DNA of 5,347 nt, taken from an uncultured Nitrospinaceae bacterium (GTDB lineage: Bacteria > Nitrospinota > Nitrospinia > Nitrospinales > VA-1). The position numbers and the translations under genes were made by a program. Shown piece after piece: positions 1-5,347 of the stretch. Where the stretch lies: assembly GCA_905182935.1 (NCBI GenBank), contig CAJJDL010000250.1, positions 1 through 5,347 of the forward strand. Direction: 5' to 3'. A model generated the notes under the pieces. That model saw only the letters and a list, made by a program, of their open reading frames with translations. It searched no databases and was not told the DNA's origin. Positions within the stretch are counted from its first letter, which is position 1. Each line of letters starts with the position of its first letter.

Positions 1-1388
1 ATGAGGCGATTGGTTCCATGAATACCTCCAGTTACTTCACCCGCTGCCCACAAACCTTTCACCTCAGTTCTGCCGTCCTCATCTATTTGAATACCACCGT
101 TCTGGTAGTGTAGCGTAGGATAAATAAGAATCGGCTGCTTAGCGAGATCTATCTTATAGCGTTCAAACCTATGAACTATTCCTGGAAACTGGCGCCGTAT
201 AGTTCCATTTCCATTTTTTAAATCTATTAGCGGGGTGTCTAGCCAAACTCCAACTCTACCAGAATGAGTTTTAACCCCTCTATTTTCAGAAACCTCCCTA
301 ATAATGGCCGCCGCTAGAGTATCTCTCAACACCATCTCCCCTGTAAATCGTTCTCCCTGAGCGTTCACAACCTGAGCTCCAGCAGACCTAATGGACTCTG
401 TTACAAGTTGTCCAGCCATAGACTCTGGGTAAGCAGTGCCAGAAGGATGGTACTGATGGCTATCCGCATTTACTAATTTGCAACCTTGCCGATAAGCAAG
501 GACCAACCCGTCCCCCATTGCACCAAGGTGATTGCTTGTGGGAAAACCCTGAAAGCGCAGTTGACCACTTCCTCCAGTAGCAAGAATAACAGCCCTGGCC
601 GAAACAGTAATGAGACCGCCTTTATTACGGTCCCACAAAACTGCTCCTGTCACCTGCCCTTCCCCGTCATCAAGAAGTTCAATTGCAGCGTGTTCCTCTA
701 GAGTTTGCGTACTACTCAATAACACAGCATCTTTCAAAACCCGCATAATCTCAAGTCCGGTATAATCTTTACAGGCCAATACCCGCGGGATAGAGGTCCC
801 TCCGCCTGAACGTAAACGAAAAGTACCATCTTCATTACGATCAAGCATACATCCTAGCTTTCCAAGCCAATGAATTGTATCTGCACTATTTTCACAAAGA
901 ACACGAAGAAGACTAGATTCGTTTTCTCCATGTCCTCCCACATAAGCATCAGCAAAATGTCTTCGAGCTGAATCACCCTTCCCAAGCGAAGCCTGAATTC
1001 CACCTTCTGCCATCACTGTATTTGAATCACCCAAACGTAGTTTTGTTGCCAGATGTACCTTGAGCCCAGATCCTTCCAAGGCGATTGCTGCCGAGGCACC
1101 AGCTCCTCCACCTCCTAAAATAAGTACATCGGTTTCTATATCGGTGGATGGCTCAAAATCTAATGGGAGTTGACTATCTGCTTCGAGAATATCTGCAAGT
1201 TCGTGGGGGAATTTTTCATTACTTGCATTGGGCCCTACTCGAATACTACGCTGCATTCCCGAGTAGTCAGGATGATATTCATACAGGAGCTTCTCTGCTT
1301 CGCCTGTGCTTAGCTTAGGTGGTTTTGAACTCAACCTTTCTTCGCGAGTAGACTCTAGCCTTTCTAACGAATCTTTAGCCCAATCCAT
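1..1388 (-). CDS. Fumarate reductase / succinate dehydrogenase-family flavoprotein subunit (3' end outside window)
   Basis: The frame is open for 462 codons from ATG at 1388 to the window edge, so the C-terminal part is missing. The FAD Rossmann motif (VLILGGGGAGASAA) is at residues 88-101, NTVMAEGGIQ at 123-132, LATGG at 269-273, HQYHPSG at 311-317, LRDTLAAAI at 354-362, PTLHYQNGGI at 424-433, GLWAAGE at 445-451 and HGTNRL at 457-462. These match the FAD-binding and dicarboxylate-site blocks of SdhA/FrdA; H314, R355, H427 and R461 sit where the family has its substrate-binding and catalytic His and Arg residues. The family transfers hydride between FAD and a dicarboxylate, with electrons passed through an Fe-S partner, here the gene just upstream. 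Oddities are Asn123 in place of the FAD-linking His and an N-terminal extension of about 86 residues containing a YHPDY motif. A GGAG lies 13 nt before the start, and the ATG overlaps the upstream stop. The direction of catalysis and the true substrate cannot be read from sequence; another flavin reductase of this superfamily is possible. Confidence 0.9.
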   Translation of the reverse strand, partial: MDWAKDSLERLESTREERLSSKPPKLSTGEAEKLLYEYHPDYSGMQRSIRVGPNASNEKFPHELADILEADSQLPLDFEPSTDIETDVLILGGGGAGASAAIALEGSGLKVHLATKLRLGDSNTVMAEGGIQASLGKGDSARRHFADAYVGGHGENESSLLRVLCENSADTIHWLGKLGCMLDRNEDGTFRLRSGGGTSIPRVLACKDYTGLEIMRVLKDAVLLSSTQTLEEHAAIELLDDGEGQVTGAVLWDRNKGGLITVSARAVILATGGSGQLRFQGFPTSNHLGAMGDGLVLAYRQGCKLVNADSHQYHPSGTAYPESMAGQLVTESIRSAGAQVVNAQGERFTGEMVLRDTLAAAIIREVSENRGVKTHSGRVGVWLDTPLIDLKNGNGTIRRQFPGIVHRFERYKIDLAKQPILIYPTLHYQNGGIQIDEDGRTEVKGLWAAGEVTGGIHGTNRL

Positions 1389-2050
1389 CACGATTCAATT
1401 TCTCCATTTTCTCTGAATTGTTGAGCATGCTTCATACGTAAAGTTGAATCACCATCAAGGAGATACTTCCATTCCAATTCGATCTGTTCAGAGGCTACCT
1501 CTAAAGTATTATTCTTAGCCGACTCTCTAGAGGATCCTATCGAACGTCGTACCCACATTCCCATCACGTGTGGGAGCACTCCATCCTCACAAACAAATCT
1601 ACATAAACCACAATTAATACAGGTAGTAAAATCATCTGCCACTTCATTGAGCTGATCGGACCTCATCCTTAGAACCGAATCCATTACCGGTATAGACATA
1701 GGACAAGACGCGGTGCAACTCCCACACTTAGTACAGCGATCTAAGGTTGGGTAGGCCACACGAAGTTTATCGGCTGATGGGTTGGGTTCAGATGCTATCG
1801 TCGGAACCGCGTCAACTGAACAGGGGAAAACTTCCATTCCTTCTTCCACAGGACACATACAAGCTAGATCAGTTCCGTTGATTTTTCCATTTGGAGAACG
1901 AACTGTTACAGTACATGCACCGCAGACACCACCAACGCAACCAGTTTTAATCAACTCTGGCATCCCAGCATTCCACAACGCATGAATCACAGTCTCGCCA
2001 GACCTTGCTCGAATAGGTTTGCCTGCCACTTTTATTTCAAATGTTTCCAT
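1388..2050 (-). CDS. SdhB/FrdB-like iron-sulfur subunit with [2Fe-2S] and two [4Fe-4S] motifs
   Basis: This 220-residue protein probably carries electrons between the FAD subunit encoded next to it and an unseen donor or acceptor. Residues 1 to about 80 form a plant-type ferredoxin domain with C38-x4-C43-x2-C46 (CVGGVCGACTV) and C64 in an LAC motif. Residues 100-165 hold two CxxCxxCxxxC motifs, C106/109/112/116 (followed by Pro) and C144/147/150/154 (followed by Glu-Asp). Classical SdhB/FrdB has one [4Fe-4S] and one [3Fe-4S] site; here both motifs look like complete [4Fe-4S] sets. No CCG domain of thiol:fumarate reductase or HdrB type is present, and no membrane segment or signal peptide is seen, so a cytoplasmic location is likely. 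I chose ATG at 2050 over TTG at 2065, because the ferredoxin strand begins at METFEIK and a promoter-like element ends just before it. The stop TGA shares its A with the flavoprotein ATG, suggesting translational coupling. Confidence 0.88.
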   Translation of the reverse strand: METFEIKVAGKPIRARSGETVIHALWNAGMPELIKTGCVGGVCGACTVTVRSPNGKINGTDLACMCPVEEGMEVFPCSVDAVPTIASEPNPSADKLRVAYPTLDRCTKCGSCTASCPMSIPVMDSVLRMRSDQLNEVADDFTTCINCGLCRFVCEDGVLPHVMGMWVRRSIGSSRESAKNNTLEVASEQIELEWKYLLDGDSTLRMKHAQQFRENGEIES

Positions 2051-2056
2051 GTAAAC

Positions 2057-2088
2057 AATTATCAATCAACTATGAATAATTATCAATC
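2057..2088. repeat. Two direct copies of AATTATCAATC, 21-bp period
   Basis: The 11-bp word AATTATCAATC occurs exactly at 2057-2067 and 2078-2088, so the copies lie on the same face of the helix (two turns). Read on the minus strand the word is GATTGATAATT, directly upstream of the iron-sulfur gene. Each copy also contains TGATAAT, the half-site of the Fur 7-1-7 consensus. The repeat is seen directly; a regulatory role is inference. Confidence 0.7.
2058..2086 (-). promoter_or_regulatory. Candidate sigma70-type promoter for the iron-sulfur/flavoprotein operon
   Basis: On the minus strand, TTGATA (2086-2081, 5 of 6 to TTGACA) is followed by a 17-bp spacer and GATAAT (2063-2058, 5 of 6 to TATAAT). 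Each box comes from one copy of the 11-bp direct repeat. A start seven bases downstream of the -10 box falls at about 2051, next to the A of the ATG at 2050. The mRNA would therefore be leaderless or nearly so, which fits the absence of a Shine-Dalgarno sequence. A weaker alternative -10 (TATAAC, 2113-2108) would give a longer leader but has only a poor -35. Confidence 0.45.
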
Positions 2089-2120
2089 CCGATTGCCTCT
2101 TTTACATGTTATATGTTAAA

Positions 2121-2148
2121 TTGACCTGAGAATAAATTGTTTTAAAAT
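2121..2148 (+). promoter_or_regulatory. Candidate sigma70-type promoter for yebC (and perhaps ruvCAB)
   Basis: TTGACC (2121-2126, 5 of 6 to consensus), a 16-bp spacer and TAAAAT (2143-2148, 5 of 6) form a good match to a housekeeping promoter in an AT-rich divergent region. The predicted start is near 2155, giving a leader of about 19 nt that contains a minimal AGG at 2164-2166, seven bases before the yebC ATG. It lies about 35 bp from the minus-strand promoter candidate, so the two could influence each other. The start site is predicted from spacing only. Confidence 0.5.
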
Positions 2149-2173
2149 ATTACTCAACTCATTAGGTTTTTAT

Positions 2174-2929
2174 ATGTCTGGGCATTCAAAGTGGTCAACA
2201 ATAAAGCATAAGAAGGGTGCTACCGACGCAAAACGAGGGAAAATTTTTACCAAGGTTATAAAAGAAATTACTGTAGCAGCGCGAATAGGCGGAGGTGATG
2301 TAGACGGCAATCCAAGATTGAGGCTAGCGGTTCAAAAAGCAAAAGAAGTTAATATGCCTCAGGAGAATGTAACCCGGGCTATCAAAAAAGGTACTGGAGA
2401 ATTAGAAGGCGTTCAATACCAAGAAATTTCTTATGAAGGTTATGGCCCTGGAGGTGTAGCTATTTTCATGGAAGTGATGACAGATAATAAAAATAGAACC
2501 ATTAGTGAGCTAAGGGCCGTCTTAGATAAAAATGGCGGAAATATGGGCGAAAATGGCTGCGTTGCTTGGATATTTGAAAAAAAAGGAACTATCACTATCA
2601 TGACACCTGAAAAGGATGAGGAGGAACTCCTCGAACTAGTTATGGATGCAGGTGGAGATGACTTACAAACCGTTGATGATCATTATGAAATAACCACTTC
2701 GATTGAAACTTTCGAGTCAGTGCGCAAAGCAATAGAAAATTCTGGTATTAAAGCTCAATCTGCCGAACTAACTCGTATACCGCAAAACATGGTTAACGTA
2801 GAAGAAAAAAACTGTAAATCATTACTCCGTTTGATGGACATGTTGGAAGATCACGATGATATTCAGAAAGTGTATTCAAATTTTGATATCACGGATGAAT
2901 TGATAGCAATAATGGAAAAAAATTCCTAA
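2174..2929 (+). CDS. yebC: YebC/TACO1-family translation-associated protein
   Basis: This is a full-length 251-residue member of the YebC/PmpR/TACO1 family, cytoplasmic and usually about 240-250 residues. It begins with the family signature [25 protein letters not shown] written across residues 1-25 (key: HSKW, KHKK, D18, KRGK). Further family blocks are NPRLR at 46-50, [17 protein letters not shown] at 60-76, [12 protein letters not shown] in the mid region, TDNKNRT and then [10 protein letters not shown]. The C-terminal third is an acidic alpha/beta domain. Older work described members as DNA-binding regulators (PmpR); work on human TACO1 and bacterial homologues points to helping ribosomes through stall-prone, proline-rich stretches. 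Which role applies here cannot be read from sequence. The gene is first in a yebC-ruvC-ruvA-ruvB cluster, an arrangement common in bacteria, though YebC is not part of the Ruv complex. The ATG at 2174 is set by the conserved N-terminus; the RBS is weak (AGG). Confidence 0.96.
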   Translation: MSGHSKWSTIKHKKGATDAKRGKIFTKVIKEITVAARIGGGDVDGNPRLRLAVQKAKEVNMPQENVTRAIKKGTGELEGVQYQEISYEGYGPGGVAIFMEVMTDNKNRTISELRAVLDKNGGNMGENGCVAWIFEKKGTITIMTPEKDEEELLELVMDAGGDDLQTVDDHYEITTSIETFESVRKAIENSGIKAQSAELTRIPQNMVNVEEKNCKSLLRLMDMLEDHDDIQKVYSNFDITDELIAIMEKNS

Positions 2930-3126
2930 AGAAAAAAGACAACAGTATCACCCTGATTTTCCAAAAGAACATTAGTCTGTTTGAAATAAAAAACTGTTAG
3001 ATATCGAAATTTTCTCACTGAAAGAGACTTGAACAAAAAGTATTAAGACGTTTCATCTATTTTCTCCTCATTATCCAACCAGTGAATTATATGAAATTCT
3101 CTAAAACAATCAATTGCTTCTGAGTT

Positions 3127-3630
3127 ATGCGTGTAATGGGTATCGATCCTGGCAGTAAATGCACCGGATGCGGAGTCATTGATGAAGTTAACAATGAACT
3201 CAAAGTAATCTACTGGGGGAGCATCAAAACTAAGCCCCGCCAATCCTTTCCTGAAAGGCTAAAGTTCATATATGATGAATTGGTTGCTGTTATTAAAGAA
3301 TTCAATCCTGACGAAATAGCAGTGGAGGACATGTTTTTTGCGACCAATGTCAAGTCAGCTCTAAAACTTGGGCAAACAAGAGGAGTCGCCATACTATCGG
3401 CCGTGAATGAAGGTAAACCAGTCGCCGAGTATAGCCCTTTGGAAGTTAAGCAATCTGTAGTTGGGTATGGACGCGCCGAAAAACAACAGGTACAAGACAT
3501 GGTTACCACACTTCTAAAGCTCAAGGAAAAACCGGACACGTTCGACGCATCCGATGCGCTTGCTATTGCCATTTGTCATATACATACCGCTACGGTAAAC
3601 ATAAAAATAAAAACTGCAAAAAAAATATGA
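3127..3630 (+). CDS. ruvC: Holliday-junction resolvase RuvC
   Basis: RuvC is the dimeric, Mg-dependent endonuclease that cuts Holliday junctions symmetrically after RuvAB has migrated them. The 167-residue protein (E. coli about 173) has the RNase H-like fold signatures: GIDPG with D7, AVEDMFF with E67, and FDASDALAIAICH with D140 and D143, giving the full acidic catalytic set. The block NVKSALKLGQTRG (74-86) and the basic GYGRAEKQQV loop (113-122) are also conserved. One minor oddity is TGCG at 13-16, where the family normally has an aromatic residue (TGYG). The C-terminus ends in a Lys-rich tail encoded by an A-rich stretch. ATG at 3127 puts the normal three to five residues before GIDPG, although no Shine-Dalgarno sequence precedes it. 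It starts 197 bp after yebC, and its stop overlaps the ruvA start (ATGA). Confidence 0.97.
   Translation: MRVMGIDPGSKCTGCGVIDEVNNELKVIYWGSIKTKPRQSFPERLKFIYDELVAVIKEFNPDEIAVEDMFFATNVKSALKLGQTRGVAILSAVNEGKPVAEYSPLEVKQSVVGYGRAEKQQVQDMVTTLLKLKEKPDTFDASDALAIAICHIHTATVNIKIKTAKKI
3618..3624 (+). other. Possible -1 frameshift slippery site A_AAA_AAA at the ruvC/ruvA junction
   Basis: An eight-A run (3618-3625) is phased in the ruvC frame as GCA AAA AAA ATA TGA, the classical X_XXY_YYZ form. A -1 slip reads AAA AAT ATG and enters the ruvA frame, which is open back to about 3573. The site is seen directly; its use is unproven. I see no obvious stimulatory hairpin or upstream Shine-Dalgarno element. 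The A-rich stretch may instead aid SD-independent initiation at ruvA. Confidence 0.3.
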
Positions 3631-4223
3631 TTGCTCATCTTTCAGGAAAACTCACCCATAAGTCTCCAGTTACGATAATCATTGATGTGAATGGTGTCGG
3701 CTATCAAGTTTTTATTCCACTTTCAACATTTTATGCTTTACCAGAACTCGAAAGTAAAATTTCTCTCGGCATTCATACTCATATGCGGGAAGAAGCACTT
3801 AAACTGTTTGGTTTTTATACGATAGATGAGAAAAAAATATTCGAAAAACTCATTGCCATCAACAAAGTGGGTCCTAAGCTCGCATTAACAATTTTATCCG
3901 GCATGCCACCAGCCGACATACTTAGCACCATCGACTCTAATGACATTGTCAAGCTCAGTACGATTCCGGGAATTGGCCGCAAAACAGCCGAGCGTCTCAT
4001 ACTTGAAATGCGCGACAAACTGGACGGACTCTCTCTCGATTTTGTCGCAAAAAAAGGCCCTGGCCCCGAGAAAGGATTATTTGATGATGCGCTATCGGCA
4101 CTAGTTAATCTTGGGTATAAAAAAAGTCAAGCGGAACAAACTTTAAAAAAAGTGTATGCTGAAAAAGTAGGCGACACCTCGATAGAAAATTTAATCAAAG
4201 ATAGTTTAAACTTATTATCTTAA
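3627..4223 (+). CDS. ruvA: Holliday-junction branch migration protein RuvA
   Basis: RuvA forms tetramers that hold a four-way junction flat and load RuvB rings on opposite arms. This 198-residue protein (E. coli 203) shows all three domains. The N-terminal OB-fold starts MIAHLSGKL and has the VNGVGYQV block (21-28). The acidic pin is E55-E56 in REEAL, at the position of the E. coli Glu-Asp pair that separates the strands. Two helix-hairpin-helix motifs follow: INKVGPKLALTILS (78-91) and IPGIGRKTAERLILEM (113-128). After a Gly/Pro-rich linker near 144-150, a small C-terminal domain (about 152-198, with LVNLGYKKSQAEQTL) is the part known to bind RuvB. The frame is open upstream to a TTG at 3573, but ATG at 3627 gives the exact family N-terminus and the ATGA overlap with the ruvC stop. 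Translation is probably coupled to ruvC, since no Shine-Dalgarno sequence is seen. Confidence 0.97.
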   Translation: MIAHLSGKLTHKSPVTIIIDVNGVGYQVFIPLSTFYALPELESKISLGIHTHMREEALKLFGFYTIDEKKIFEKLIAINKVGPKLALTILSGMPPADILSTIDSNDIVKLSTIPGIGRKTAERLILEMRDKLDGLSLDFVAKKGPGPEKGLFDDALSALVNLGYKKSQAEQTLKKVYAEKVGDTSIENLIKDSLNLLS

Positions 4224-4264
4224 TTTTCCCTCAATAGATAACGATCCACTCTAGATATACTTCA

Positions 4265-5287
4265 ATGGATGAGTCAATAACAGATATCGAATTAGATCAA
4301 GATGAAGTCCAGTTCGAAGCAACGCTAAGACCGAATAAATTTGATGACTACATTGGACAGGAAAAAACAAAACGAAATTTAGAAATCTTCATCGAAGCTG
4401 CTCGCATGCGAGGCGATGCATTGGATCATGTCTTACTCTATGGCCCTCCTGGCCTTGGCAAAACTACTCTAGCTAATATTATTGCCTCAGAAATGGGAGC
4501 TAATATAAAAAGCACCTCCGGCCCTGTTATAGAAAAAACAGGCGACTTAGCTGCCATTTTAACAAACTTAAAAAAGGGAGATATTCTTTTTATAGATGAA
4601 ATTCATCGCTTATCTAATGTTATAGAGGAAGTTCTTTATTCAGCAATGGAAGATTACAACCTAGACATAATGATTGGGCAAGGACCAAGCGCGAGGTCGG
4701 TAAAACTAGAACTCCCCCCATTTACCTTGGTGGGCGCAACAACAAGAGCAGGACTGCTCACTTCCCCGCTAAGGGACCGATTTGGTGTAGTACACCGTTT
4801 AGACTATTACAACTCCGAAGAATTAAAAATAATTCTCATACGGTCGGCTACAATTCTCAAAATCGAAATTCATTCCGAAGGCGCAGAAGAAATAGCGCGT
4901 CGATCGCGGGGCACACCTCGTATTGCAAATAGACTTCTTAAACGGGTTCGTGACTACGCACAAGTTAAGGCCGATGGTATAATCACAATAGATGTAGCTA
5001 AAAAATCACTAGAGATGATGGAAGTAGATCATTTAGGACTCGATAAAATGGACCACAAGCTTATCTTAACACTCATTGAAAAATTTAAAGGAGGACCGGT
5101 CGGAGTCGAAAGTCTAGCTGCATCAATTAGTGAAGAAAAAGATACTATCGAAGATGTTCTAGAGCCCTATCTTATGCAATCTGGATTTATCCAGCGAACC
5201 CCACGTGGAAGAGTCGCAACGGAAATGGCCTATCAACACTTTGGCATCACCCCACCAAAACAAAACCAACAAGAAAAACTGTTTTAA
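4265..5287 (+). CDS. ruvB: Holliday-junction branch migration ATPase RuvB
   Basis: RuvB is the hexameric AAA+ motor that pulls DNA through the RuvA-bound junction. The 340-residue protein is full length (E. coli 336). Visible motifs in order are [12 protein letters not shown] (21-32), Walker A GPPGLGKT (60-67), Walker B DEIH (111-114), the beta-hairpin region that contacts RuvA (about 130-150), sensor 1 GATTRAG (157-163), the arginine-finger block LRDRFG with R170, sensor 2 RGTPR with R219, and a C-terminal winged-helix domain (about 258-328) ending in RTPRGR and AYQHFGI. A short polar tail finishes in QEKLF. It follows ruvA by 41 bp without a recognisable terminator, promoter or Shine-Dalgarno sequence, so co-transcription with ruvC-ruvA is likely. 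ATG at 4265 is the first usable start in frame after the ruvA stop and gives the usual short acidic leader before the AAA+ core. Confidence 0.98.
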   Translation: MDESITDIELDQDEVQFEATLRPNKFDDYIGQEKTKRNLEIFIEAARMRGDALDHVLLYGPPGLGKTTLANIIASEMGANIKSTSGPVIEKTGDLAAILTNLKKGDILFIDEIHRLSNVIEEVLYSAMEDYNLDIMIGQGPSARSVKLELPPFTLVGATTRAGLLTSPLRDRFGVVHRLDYYNSEELKIILIRSATILKIEIHSEGAEEIARRSRGTPRIANRLLKRVRDYAQVKADGIITIDVAKKSLEMMEVDHLGLDKMDHKLILTLIEKFKGGPVGVESLAASISEEKDTIEDVLEPYLMQSGFIQRTPRGRVATEMAYQHFGITPPKQNQQEKLF

Positions 5288-5310
5288 GTTGTCTAAAAAT
5301 AACTATAAAA

Positions 5311-5329
5311 AAATTATAAGCTATAATTT
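5311..5329. repeat. AT-only inverted repeat after ruvB
   Basis: AAATTATA (5311-5318), AGC loop, TATAATTT (5322-5329) form a perfect 8-bp stem 23 bp after the ruvB stop. The stem has no G-C pair, and the bases that follow (CATCATTCTATTTG) are not a T-run, so it is a poor intrinsic terminator on the plus strand. On the minus strand the repeat is followed by TTTT, then ATAGTTATTTTT. It may be a weak terminator or simply AT-rich spacer. The embedded TATAAT has no -35 at the right distance. Confidence 0.3.
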
Positions 5330-5347
5330 CATCATTCTATTTGTGTT

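Noticed and set aside
486..701. Plus-strand open frame of 71 codons
   Set aside because: It lies wholly antisense to the flavoprotein gene, has no recognisable domain, and the minus-strand frame shows continuous family motifs.
1782..1985. Plus-strand open frame of 67 codons
   Set aside because: Antisense to the ferredoxin domain of the iron-sulfur gene; low-complexity translation with no family resemblance.
2941..2998. AACAGT...ACTGTT inverted repeat after yebC as a terminator
   Set aside because: The arms are six bases with a loop of about 46 nt and no following T-run; not a credible hairpin terminator. I see no convincing promoter in the 2930-3126 gap either; TTGAAC at 3029-3034 and TTGAAA at 2981-2986 lack a -10 at the right spacing.
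3043..3243. Minus-strand open frame of 66 codons spanning the ruvC start
   Set aside because: Overlaps the conserved GIDPG-coding region on the other strand, has no motif and no RBS; best read as a shadow.
3210..3572. Minus-strand open frame of 120 codons
   Set aside because: Entirely antisense to ruvC, Ser/Thr-rich translation typical of a reverse-frame shadow.
3573..3626. TTG start giving RuvA an 18-residue N-terminal extension
   Set aside because: The ATG at 3627 matches the RuvA family N-terminus exactly; the extension is only the open alternative frame inside ruvC.
3815..4018. Minus-strand open frame of 67 codons
   Set aside because: Antisense to the helix-hairpin-helix region of ruvA, with no supporting motif.
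4215..4241. TTATCT/AGATAA inverted repeat between ruvA and ruvB
   Set aside because: Six weak pairs, a 15-nt loop and no T-run; it also covers the ruvA stop. Likely chance.
4256..4261. TATACT as a -10 box for a separate ruvB promoter
   Set aside because: The start would fall inside or after the ruvB ATG and no -35-like hexamer sits 16-18 bp upstream.

Overview
This looks like ordinary bacterial chromosome, moderately AT-rich, with tightly packed genes. It holds two divergent gene blocks separated by a 123-bp promoter region at 2051-2173. The yebC-ruvC-ruvA-ruvB order occurs in many bacteria. Together with the protein sequences and the extended flavoprotein subtype, it suggests a Gram-negative lineage of the former Deltaproteobacteria, SAR324 or Nitrospinota kind. 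That placement is from memory of family sequences and is low confidence. No rRNA, tRNA, mobile element, CRISPR array, defence cassette or phage gene is visible.

Left block, minus strand (1-2050): a two-gene redox operon. A 220-residue iron-sulfur protein carries one plant-type [2Fe-2S] site and two ferredoxin-type [4Fe-4S] motifs. It is followed, with stop and start codons sharing one base (TGATG), by a flavoprotein of the fumarate reductase / succinate dehydrogenase family that runs off the left edge after 462 codons. The dicarboxylate-site motifs are present. The histidine that covalently holds FAD in classical SdhA/FrdA is Asn here, and an N-terminal extension of about 86 residues precedes the FAD fold. 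Membrane anchors or further partners, if any, lie outside the window.

Right block, plus strand (2174-5287): yebC, ruvC, ruvA and ruvB. YebC is a TACO1-family translation-associated factor. RuvA and RuvB form the Holliday-junction branch-migration motor and RuvC is the resolvase, so the last three encode one complete recombination-repair machine. ruvC and ruvA overlap as ATGA; ruvB follows after 41 bp. A 197-bp gap lies between yebC and ruvC.

Most of the window is conventional. The points worth a second look are: (i) an 11-bp direct repeat with a 21-bp period that supplies both boxes of a promoter-like element whose predicted start falls on the iron-sulfur gene's ATG, suggesting a leaderless mRNA, and that also resembles Fur boxes; (ii) an in-phase A_AAA_AAA slippery heptamer at the ruvC/ruvA junction that could make a RuvC-RuvA fusion; (iii) a terminal QEKLF on RuvB resembling a sliding-clamp-binding motif; (iv) the cofactor-site differences in the redox pair; and (v) a general lack of Shine-Dalgarno sequences.
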